NCBI RefSeq assembly: GCF_001011035.1
Contig: NZ_CP011492.1
Coordinates: 7,495,447 to 7,559,446 of the forward strand
Length of the DNA stretch: 64,000 nt
Direction: 5' to 3'
Source: Streptomyces sp. CNQ-509
GTDB taxonomy: Bacteria; Actinomycetota; Actinomycetes; Streptomycetales; Streptomycetaceae
Made by a program: the position numbers and the translations under genes. The notes beneath the pieces were generated by a model. The model saw nothing but the letters and a program-made list of their open reading frames with translations, did no database searches and was not told the DNA's origin. Positions 55,448 through 62,264 of this stretch are shown here, piece by piece (the stretch's first letter is position 1; each line of letters starts with the position of its first letter).

Positions 55448-55897
55448 TCAGCCGACGCGCATGGTGCGGATCGTGCCGATCTTGGCGTAGAGCTTCGCGC
55501 CGGGGCAGGCGGTCGGGTAGAGCCTGCGGTGGGACGTGACGCGGTAGACGGTGGTCGAGTCGCCCTTGTCGTACTTGCCGTTGGATTTCCCCGCGGTCAG
55601 CCTCACCTTGCCGGTGCGGGTGTGACCGGCGACGTCGAGGCGCCACTCGGAGAGCCGGGCCAGGGCGCCGGTGACCTTCGAGGGGACGGACGCCGAGCCG
55701 TAGGAGCCGATGACCGCGGCGCCGCTGGTGTTCTTGTTGAAGCCGAGGGTGTGCGCGCCGGTGACCGGCTTGGTGACGCCGCCGCGGCGGCCCTCGTAGA
55801 CGCGGCCGCACTTGTCCACGAGGAAGTTGTAGCCGATGTCGTTCCAGCCGTTGGTGGGGAAGGCCCAGCGGCGTCCCCGTCGGGGGCGTGCGCTCAT
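55448..55897 (-). pseudogene. Truncated PGRP-type amidase
   Basis: 149 residues corresponding to the C-terminal half of a secreted peptidoglycan-recognition/amidase domain: GWNDIGYNFLVDKCGRVYEGR, GAHTLGFNKNTSGAAVIGSY and the late zinc ligands in TSHRRLYPTACPG. The first zinc-binding His (the HHT motif), about half of the domain and the signal peptide are absent. Homology begins sharply at GWNDIGYNF, preceded by an unrelated basic stretch (MSARPRRGRRWAFPTN). No remnant of the missing part is readable in the 190 bases upstream. It is probably a decayed gene after a deletion; a small cytoplasmic product is possible but unlikely to bind zinc. Confidence 0.75.
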
Positions 55898-56087
55898 GCT
55901 CCAACTCCTCGGCGCGGACGGCGGTTTGCGACTGCGACGCGGATGAGCATGACAACGCCGTCGGGCCCGGGCAAGAGCGGCCGCGGGGTTCGCACATGTC
56001 GTTGCGCAAAGAACGCCGGTCGGACCTCAGCCGTCACGGGCGTACGTGCGCAAGGTCACTCCGCCGGGAGGGACGCGGGGAAGGGGG

Positions 56088-56900
56088 TCAGCCGGGCGGG
56101 AAGGAGGCCCGCAGCTCCGCCTTCATGGACCGCTGGAAGGCCGTCACGAGCGCCTGCACCACCATCGGCTGCATGTGCGCGGAGAGCGACTTCATCGTCT
56201 CGACCTGCTCCGGGTCGGGGTCCGCCTCGCCGAACGGCTCCCACACCTCGTCGTGGAAGAGCCGGGTCAGCTCGCGGGCTACCGCGCGGGAGTGCTCATG
56301 CACCACGTCCCGGGCGGCGAGGACGGTCTCCAGCCGGATGGGCACGTCGAGGAGCCGTACGCCGAGGTGGAGGACCACCGGGTCGACGCGGAAGGTGTCA
56401 TCGCCGCCGTCCGCGCCGGATGCCGTGTCGTACGCGGCGGCCGCGGCGTCGTGCGTACCCGAGCCCGCGTCGTAGGCTCCGGGCCCCGGCGGCGTACGCT
56501 CCAGCACGCCCATCGCCGCCAGCCGCGCCACGTCGTCGTCGGTCAGCGACCGCCCCGCGCGCCGCTCCAGCTCCGCCCGGCTCACCTCGGTCTCCGCGTC
56601 CGGCACCCAGGTGGCCACCAGCGCGCGGTGCAGCGCGTGGTCCTCTGCGCTCAGCCCGGGCGGCAACTGCTGCACGTACCGCTCGATCGCCGCCAGCGTC
56701 AGCCCCTGATGCTGCAACTCCTCGATGAGCGCGAGCCGGGACAGATGCTCGGGGCCGTAGCGCCCCACCCGCCGTGGGCCGATGACCGGCGGGGGCAGCA
56801 GCCCGCGGGTGGAGTAGAAGCGGACCGTGCGCACGGTGACGCCCGCGCGTGCGGCCAGCTCGTCCACGGTCAGCCCGGCCGCCTCCGTCTCCTGGGTCAT
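56088..56900 (-). CDS. MerR-family transcriptional regulator
   Basis: A 270-residue regulator from ATG 56900. The N-terminal winged helix (about 9-78) reads LTVDELAARAGVTVRTVRFYSTRGLLPPPVIGPRRVGRYGPEHLSRLALI, typical MerR. After a variable Ala/Gly/Asp linker the C-terminal region (about 175-270) is helical and may bind an effector; it lacks the metal-binding cysteines of classical MerR proteins. The probable -10 sequence lies inside a near-palindrome just before its ATG, suggesting autoregulation. It is close to the beta-oxidation operon and may sense acyl-CoAs, which is inference. Confidence 0.88.
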   Translation of the reverse strand: MTQETEAAGLTVDELAARAGVTVRTVRFYSTRGLLPPPVIGPRRVGRYGPEHLSRLALIEELQHQGLTLAAIERYVQQLPPGLSAEDHALHRALVATWVPDAETEVSRAELERRAGRSLTDDDVARLAAMGVLERTPPGPGAYDAGSGTHDAAAAAYDTASGADGGDDTFRVDPVVLHLGVRLLDVPIRLETVLAARDVVHEHSRAVARELTRLFHDEVWEPFGEADPDPEQVETMKSLSAHMQPMVVQALVTAFQRSMKAELRASFPPG

Positions 56901-56904
56901 GGTC

Positions 56905-56918
56905 CAACAATATTGCTG
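56905..56918 (-). promoter_or_regulatory. Leaderless MerR promoter with operator-like palindrome
   Basis: On the minus strand CAGCAATATTGTTG is a 14-base near-palindrome (one mismatch pair). Its TATTGT (56907-56912) is a -10 hexamer that ends six bases before the MerR ATG, so the transcript would start at the ATG. An AT-rich patch like this is exceptional in the window. Confidence 0.6.
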
Positions 56919-57060
56919 TCTCACCGGTCCTGTGAAAGACCGCGGCGCCCTCCGGATGCCGGGCCGCCGTCGAGAGTTCGTGCGCGGAGGCTTCTTCGGC
57001 GGGTCACCCTCGGCTATCTTCTGGCCACCCTCGTCGTGCTCCGCCTCCGGGAGACCGCTC

Positions 57061-58389
57061 ATGCGCATACGCGCCCCCCGTCTCACCGTGCTCCGCACGG
57101 CCACCCTCGCGGCCTGCGCCGCGGCCGTCGTGCTGGCGCCGCCCTCCGGCCCGCCCGCCGAGGCCGCCAACCCGCCGCGTACCGGCTTCGAGGAGAGCGG
57201 CGGCGCCCGCTGGACCAGCGAGCAGGAGGAGGCGGAGTTCCTGGCCACCGTCGCCGAGGACAGCAGGCGCGTCGCCGTCGACCGCATCGGCACCACCGAG
57301 CAGGGCCGCCCCCTGAACCTCGTCCGCATCGGCGCCCCCCGACCGCCCACGCCGGCCGAGGCCGTCCGCGGCAGCGTCGTGCTCCTCATCTGCAGTCAGC
57401 ACGGCGACGAACCGGCCGGCCGCGAGGCGTGCCTGACCAGCCTCCGCGACCTCGCCTACGCCAAGGACGCCGGGACCCGCCGCTTCCTGGCCCGCAACAC
57501 CGTTCTCGTCGTTCCCAGCGCCAACCCGGATGGGCGCGCCGCCGACACCCGCGGCAACGCCGACGGCGTCGACGTCAACCGCGACCACGTCGCCCTGGAG
57601 ACCGCGGAAGGCCGCGCCATGGCCGCCGTCATCCGCGACTACCGCCCCGACGTCGTCCACGACCTGCACGAGTTCGACGCCACCGAGCCGTACTACGTCA
57701 AGGACGTGCTCGCGCTCTGGCCGCGCAACCTCAACACCCACGACGGCGTCCACCGCGAGGCCCGCCACCTGACCGAGGACCACGTCCGCGCGGGCGTCGA
57801 GGAGGCCGGTTACAGCAGCGGCGTCTACGGCATCTGGACCGACCCGCAGACCGGCGAGCCGATCCGCCAGGTCGCCGGCGACGGCCAGGAACGCATACTG
57901 CGCAACGCCGCGGGCCTCAAGCACGCGGCCGGGCTGCTGGTCGAGACCCGTATCACGGCGCTCACCGACGAGGAGCGCGGCGACCCCGCCGCCAACCACC
58001 GCCGCCGGGTCACCTCCCAGCTCACCGCGCTCGACGCCACGTTCACCTACGCCGCGGACCACCGCGGCCGGCTGGCCACGGCGACCGCGGCGGCCCGTGC
58101 CCGCGGCCTCGCCGACACCGGTCCCGTCTACCTCGGCGGCGCCGACAACGAGCCGCCCGCGCCGGGCCAGATCATCGACGACCCGCCCTGCGGCTACGAA
58201 CTCGACGCCGCGCAGTACGGTGCGGTCGGCGATGAGCTGGCGCTGCACGGCATCGAGGTCCGCGAACGGCCGGACGGCGGCGCGCTGGTGAAGCTGCGGC
58301 AGCCGCTGCGCGCACTGGTGCCGCTGCTGCTGGACCAGCGGGCGGTCTACGAGCTGGCGGACGGCAGGCCGCTCGAACACTGCCGCTGA
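57061..58389 (+). CDS. Secreted M14 zinc carboxypeptidase
   Basis: A 442-residue protein with a signal peptide (MRIRAPRLTVLRTATLAACAAAVVLAPPSGPPAEA; cleavage probably near residue 36). Zinc ligands: HxxE in SQHGDEPAG and the later His in VVHDLHEFD. VPSANPDGR and DVNRDH supply the substrate-binding Asn-Arg region, as in M14 succinylglutamate-like and peptidase families. The catalytic Glu is likely in LVETRI. It should release C-terminal residues from peptides outside the cell. It is divergent from the MerR gene. Confidence 0.9.
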   Translation: MRIRAPRLTVLRTATLAACAAAVVLAPPSGPPAEAANPPRTGFEESGGARWTSEQEEAEFLATVAEDSRRVAVDRIGTTEQGRPLNLVRIGAPRPPTPAEAVRGSVVLLICSQHGDEPAGREACLTSLRDLAYAKDAGTRRFLARNTVLVVPSANPDGRAADTRGNADGVDVNRDHVALETAEGRAMAAVIRDYRPDVVHDLHEFDATEPYYVKDVLALWPRNLNTHDGVHREARHLTEDHVRAGVEEAGYSSGVYGIWTDPQTGEPIRQVAGDGQERILRNAAGLKHAAGLLVETRITALTDEERGDPAANHRRRVTSQLTALDATFTYAADHRGRLATATAAARARGLADTGPVYLGGADNEPPAPGQIIDDPPCGYELDAAQYGAVGDELALHGIEVRERPDGGALVKLRQPLRALVPLLLDQRAVYELADGRPLEHCR

Positions 58390-58564
58390 GCGGGGCGGTG
58401 CGGCCGGACGCCGCCGTTTCGGCGCGTGGGGCGCACGAGGGCTGTACCCGGGGCGGCGGCCAGGCTGTACGGAGGGCGGCTCGGCTGTCGGTGGGCCCGC
58501 CTACCCTTGGGCGGGTGTGCGGGGAGGTACCGGGCCTGCGGGGAGGTGCGGTCTCGTGCGGGTC

Positions 58565-59518
58565 CTATGCCTCCAGGAGTTCGGCGGCCTCCTCGGCGCA
58601 GCCCCACGCCACCGTCACCCCGGCGCCCCCGTGCCCGTAGTTGTGCACGCACAGCGCCCCGCCCGGCAGCCGCTCCGCCTCCAGCCGCACGGCGGGCCTG
58701 GCTGGCCGCAGCCCGACGCGGTGGCCGAGGACCCGGGCTCTGGCGACCTCGGGCACGATGGCCGCGCCGCGCTCGACGATGCCGGCGGCCACCGCGGGGT
58801 CCGGCTCGGTGCCCCAGGCGTCCTCCACGGCCGTCCCGCCGAGCACCAGCCCGTACGGCTGCGGGAGCGCGTACAGCGTGGCCGTCGCGTCCTTGTACGC
58901 CGACACCAGCCACTCCTCGACGCCCGGGTTCTCCACGACGACGAGCTGCCCCTGCACCGGGCGCACATCGGGGTCCGGCACCAGCTCGCGGGCGCCGAGG
59001 CCGGTGCAGTTGACGACGTACGGGGCCGCGCGCCCGGCCTCATCCAGCGAGCCGGCGGCGCGCCGGTCGACCCGGCCGCCGGCCGCGGTCAGCCGGTCGC
59101 GCAGGTGGGCCAGGTGCGTGCCGGTGTCCACGATCGGCACCGTCGCGCGCACGCCCGTGGCGTACTCCCCGGGCAACTCGGCGGGGTCGGCCGACCGCAC
59201 GTCGCGCAGGGCGCGCCGCCACGGCCCGAGGCCGGTGAGTTCGGCGCCGAGCTGCAGCCCCGTCCGCATCCGCACGCCCGTCACCGCCGCGTGCTCCGCC
59301 TGCTGCGCGTACACGTCGAACGACCGCACCGACCAGTCCGCGACCCGGTGTTCCGGCTCGATCCGGTACGGCCACCACAGCCCGCCCGCGACCGCAGACG
59401 TCGTCTCCTCCGCCGGCTCCCGCGCCCACACCGCGACCCGCCGCCCGCCTTCCGCCAGGACGACCGCGGTGGTCAGGCCGATGATGCCGCTGCCGAGCAC
59501 GATGACTTCGGAATCCAT
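58565..59518 (-). CDS. D-amino-acid-oxidase-like flavoprotein
   Basis: A 317-residue FAD oxidoreductase. ATG 59518 is preferred because the dinucleotide motif VIVLGSGIIGLTTAVVLAEGG begins five residues later; an upstream in-frame start exists at 59536. WWPYRIEP, VNCTGLGARELVPD and the C-terminal HNYGHGGAGVTVAWGCAEEA match the DAO family, in which the last motif binds FAD. It should oxidise D-amino acids to 2-oxo acids with hydrogen peroxide release. It lies far from the D-residue-making NRPS, so no link is claimed. Confidence 0.9.
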   Translation of the reverse strand: MDSEVIVLGSGIIGLTTAVVLAEGGRRVAVWAREPAEETTSAVAGGLWWPYRIEPEHRVADWSVRSFDVYAQQAEHAAVTGVRMRTGLQLGAELTGLGPWRRALRDVRSADPAELPGEYATGVRATVPIVDTGTHLAHLRDRLTAAGGRVDRRAAGSLDEAGRAAPYVVNCTGLGARELVPDPDVRPVQGQLVVVENPGVEEWLVSAYKDATATLYALPQPYGLVLGGTAVEDAWGTEPDPAVAAGIVERGAAIVPEVARARVLGHRVGLRPARPAVRLEAERLPGGALCVHNYGHGGAGVTVAWGCAEEAAELLEA

Positions 59519-59581
59519 CACGGCAGTCTGCCGCACCGGTCGGGAGCCTGCGCGGGGTGGTGGACAGCCGAGGATGATCGC

Positions 59582-59650
59582 TACTCTGTTCGCATGTCGA
59601 ATTACGTGAGTACTCCGAGCGATCGGGGGGCGCGCGCCCCGCGCCGATGA
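59582..59650 (+). promoter_or_regulatory. -10 element and 18-codon leaderless leader ORF
   Basis: TACTCT (59582-59587) lies six bases before an ATG (59594) that opens MSNYVSTPSDRGARAPRR, whose stop (59648-59650) overlaps the ATG of the methyltransferase gene (ATGA). GGGGCGCGCGCCCC (59627-59640), a perfect palindrome inside the short ORF, could fold over the downstream start region. Confidence 0.5.
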
Positions 59651-60201
59651 GCGCCCGCCCGGGGGCCAGCCGGTCCGGCAGGGACGCGCCGGCCATCCGC
59701 ACCCGCACCCCCCGTGAGGTGAAGCGCAGCCGCCGCCCCCGCGCCCACTCCTGCTGGGACCACCTCTACGCCGCCCCGCTCTGGCCGCTCCACGGCGCCA
59801 ACCTCGGTACGCTCCTGCGCACCTGTGACGCCGTCGGCGCCTGCCTCGTCGTGCCCCGCTTCCCCTGGGTCCCCGAGGCGCTGGCCCGCGGCAACACGCT
59901 GCGCCGCCCCGTCTGCGTGCACTGGACCGGCGACCCGCTGCGCTGGCTGGAGCGGCAGCGCGCCGCGGGCAAGAGCGTCCTCGGCGTCGAACTCGCCGAC
60001 GAGGCGGTGCGCCTGGCCGATCTGCCGGCCGCCCGCCGCGCCACGGTGATGGTGCTCGGCCACGAGCAGCACGGCATCCCGCAGGACGCGCTCGACCTGC
60101 TCGACGAGGCCGTCGAGATACCCATGGTCGGCACCGGCGCCAGCCTCAACGTCGCCGTGGCCGGCTCCCTCGTCCTCTACCGGCTGGCCGGGCTGCTGTG
60201 A
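59647..60201 (+). CDS. SpoU/TrmH-family RNA methyltransferase
   Basis: A 184-residue SPOUT-class 2'-O-methyltransferase. Motif 1 NLGTLLRTCDAVGA, motif 2 VLGHEQHGIP and motif 3 IPMVGTGASLNVAVAGSLVLY form the knotted SAM site; the N-terminus is basic and suited to RNA. The target (tRNA or rRNA) is not evident. The permease gene starts at GTG 60198, overlapping its last codon and stop by four bases. Confidence 0.92.
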   Translation: MSARPGASRSGRDAPAIRTRTPREVKRSRRPRAHSCWDHLYAAPLWPLHGANLGTLLRTCDAVGACLVVPRFPWVPEALARGNTLRRPVCVHWTGDPLRWLERQRAAGKSVLGVELADEAVRLADLPAARRATVMVLGHEQHGIPQDALDLLDEAVEIPMVGTGASLNVAVAGSLVLYRLAGLL

Positions 60202-60920
60202 CCGGTGACGTCCTGCTCATGGCCGGAGTCCTGCTGCTCGGGGCGTCCGTGCAGCGGCTCGCGGGCATCGGCCTCGCGCTGGTCGCGGGGCCGGCGCTCG
60301 CGCTGGTCCTCGGCCCGGCGGAGGGCGTCCGGCTCTCCAACTGCGCCGCGGGCGCCATCAGCGCGTTCGGCCTGGCCGCCGTCTGGCGGCAGGTCAGGCC
60401 ACGCGCCATGGTGCCGCTGCTGGCCGCCGCCGTCTGCACAGTGCCGATCGGTGCCGTCACCGCGTCCCGGCTGCCCGCGCCCGTCCTGCTGACCGGCATG
60501 GGCGCGATGGTCTGCGGTGCCGTGGGGCTCGTCATGGCCGGGGCCCGCGCCGAGTCCCTGCGCGGCACCGGCGGGGCGGTCACGGCCGGCGCGGTGAGCG
60601 GTTTCATGAACTCCTCCGCGGGCATCGGCGGTCCCGCCGTCTCGCTGTACGCCGTGAACGCCGGCTGGACGGTGCGGGAGTTCGTGCCGAACGCGCTCTT
60701 CTACGGCGTCGTCATCAACATCTTCTCGGTCGCCGCGAAGGGCCCGCCCGACCTCTCGGCCGCGGCGTGGGCGCTGTGCGCGGCGGCCGTCGCCGCGGGC
60801 GCGCTCATCGGCCGCGCCCTGGGCGACCGGGTGCCCGAGGCGCCCGCGCGCTGGCTGGTGCTGATCCTCGGGCTGGCCGGCGGCGCGGCGACCCTGACGA
60901 AGGGCCTCCTGGGTCTCTGA
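60198..60920 (+). CDS. TauE/SafE-family permease
   Basis: A 240-residue membrane protein with about seven or eight hydrophobic segments, starting at GTG 60198 in a GTGA overlap. The two family repeats are visible around GIGLALVAGPALALVLGPAEGVRLSN and SGFMNSSAGIGGPAVSLY. Members export sulfite, sulfoacetate or related anions; the substrate is unknown here. It is translationally coupled to the RNA methyltransferase, without obvious functional link. Confidence 0.88.
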   Translation: MTGDVLLMAGVLLLGASVQRLAGIGLALVAGPALALVLGPAEGVRLSNCAAGAISAFGLAAVWRQVRPRAMVPLLAAAVCTVPIGAVTASRLPAPVLLTGMGAMVCGAVGLVMAGARAESLRGTGGAVTAGAVSGFMNSSAGIGGPAVSLYAVNAGWTVREFVPNALFYGVVINIFSVAAKGPPDLSAAAWALCAAAVAAGALIGRALGDRVPEAPARWLVLILGLAGGAATLTKGLLGL

Positions 60921-60944
60921 CCCGGGCGTCGGGGGCGCGGCCCG

Positions 60945-61400
60945 TCACCGTACGGGCAGCCCCCGGTCCTCCTTGACGGTCTTCATCGTCAGGTGCGACG
61001 TCACCCGGGCCACCCCCGGGAGCGCGAGCAGCACCTCGGTGTTGAATTTCTCGTACGCGGGCAGGTCCCTGACCGCGACGCGCAACAGGAAGTCGGTGTC
61101 GCCGAAGACGCGGTGCGCCTCCACGACCTCGGCACGCTCCCGGATCGTGCTCTCGAACTCGGCCACCGTCGCCCGGTCCTCCTGCGCCAGCGCCACCGTG
61201 ACGAAGGCATGGAAGCCCCGGCCGACGGCTTCGCCGTCGAGCAGCGCGCGGTAGCCGCGGATCACGCCGTCCCGCTCCAACTGCCGCACCCGGCGCAGAC
61301 AGGGGGAGGGGGTCAGACGGACCCGCTCGGCCAGCTCGGTGTTGCTGAGGCGACCGTCCTGCTGGAGTTCGCGCAGGATCGCGCGGTCTATGGCGTCCAT
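60945..61400 (-). CDS. Lrp/AsnC-family regulator
   Basis: A 151-residue regulator: helix-turn-helix about 1-60 (DAIDRAILRELQQDGRLSNTELAERVRLTPSPCLRRVRQLE) and a RAM/AsnC ligand domain about 65-145 ending HLTMKTVKEDRGLPVR. It is divergent from a LysE-type exporter with 83 bases between, the usual arrangement in which an amino-acid-sensing Lrp controls its own exporter. ATGGCGCCAT at its start codon is palindromic and may be part of the site. Confidence 0.93.
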   Translation of the reverse strand: MDAIDRAILRELQQDGRLSNTELAERVRLTPSPCLRRVRQLERDGVIRGYRALLDGEAVGRGFHAFVTVALAQEDRATVAEFESTIRERAEVVEAHRVFGDTDFLLRVAVRDLPAYEKFNTEVLLALPGVARVTSHLTMKTVKEDRGLPVR

Positions 61401-61483
61401 GGCGCCATATTCTGCTACGGAACGGGCCTGTGGCGCGGAGATCGGCCATCGGCTGCCCCGGCCCGGCGGCTAGCGTCGCCCGT

Positions 61484-62131
61484 ATGGACACCCATCTGCT
61501 GGTGCTGTTCCTCGGCGTCGACCTCCTGCTCATCGCGACCCCCGGTCCCGACTGGCTCTACATCGTCGCCCGCGGGCTCGGCCAGGGCCGCCGGGCGGCG
61601 CTGTACGCCGTCGCGGGTATCGGCACCGGCTACGCGGCGCACACCGTGCTCGCCGCGGTCGGCCTCGCGGCGGCGCTGGGGGCCGTGCCCGGGGCGCTGC
61701 CGGCATTGCGCTACGCGGGGGCGGCGTACCTGGTGATTCTCGCCGTCCAACTGCTGCGGTCGCTGCGCCGCACGGGCGGCCTGCGCGGCGCGGCGGACGG
61801 GCTCGTCGAGTCCGACGCAGGGCCGAGCGCGGCGACGGTGCTGCGGCAGAGCCTGCTCACGGCGCTGCTCAACCCCAAGGGGCTGTTGCTGTACCTGGCG
61901 CTGATCCCGCAGTTCATCAACCCGGACGCGGCGCTGCCGCTGGGCGTGCAGACGGCGGTGCTGGGGCTGCTGCACGTCGTCAACTGCACGCTCGGCTACG
62001 TGCTGGTGGCGCTGGTGTCCGCCCGCGCCGGCAGCACGTTCGGCAGGAACCCGCGGGCGGCCCGCCGGCTCAGCGCGGTCTCGGCGGCGCTGCTGCTCGC
62101 CACCGCCGGCTTCACGGCCGGCGCCCACTGA
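61484..62131 (+). CDS. LysE-family amino-acid exporter
   Basis: A 215-residue membrane protein with about six segments, starting with HLLVLFLGVDLLLIATPGPDWLYIVARGLGQGRRA, the family signature (TPGPD). ATG 61484 has no Shine-Dalgarno sequence; TAGCGT (61471-61476) sits seven bases before it, so the mRNA is probably leaderless. The ALLNPKGLLLYLALIPQF segment is also typical. It should export an amino acid or homoserine-lactone-like compound under control of the divergent Lrp protein. Confidence 0.92.
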   Translation: MDTHLLVLFLGVDLLLIATPGPDWLYIVARGLGQGRRAALYAVAGIGTGYAAHTVLAAVGLAAALGAVPGALPALRYAGAAYLVILAVQLLRSLRRTGGLRGAADGLVESDAGPSAATVLRQSLLTALLNPKGLLLYLALIPQFINPDAALPLGVQTAVLGLLHVVNCTLGYVLVALVSARAGSTFGRNPRAARRLSAVSAALLLATAGFTAGAH

Positions 62132-62189
62132 CGCCGGCGCACGGCCGGCGACCGCGCACGACGGCCGCCGCACCGGTGTGCCGGCTGAG

Positions 62190-62242
62190 GCGGGGACCCG
62201 GAGCGCAGCCGGGCCCCCGCCCACGGCGGCCCCGTGGGCGGG
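62190..62242. terminator. Overlapping hairpins between LysE and Tex genes
   Basis: GCGGGGACCCGG/CCGGGCCCCCGC (62190-62201 and 62209-62220) pair with one mismatch, and CCCCGCCCAC/GTGGGCGGGG (62215-62224 and 62234-62243) pair perfectly. They share bases, so only one forms at a time. They separate the convergent stops at 62131 and 62265. Confidence 0.7.
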
Positions 62243-62264
62243 GCGGGGAGTCCCCGTACCGCCG

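Noticed and set aside
58390..58564. Short direct repeats (TGCGGGGAGGT twice) and a weak hairpin in the gap after the carboxypeptidase gene
   Set aside because: Low-complexity G-rich sequence; only two imperfectly spaced copies, no CRISPR-like pattern.
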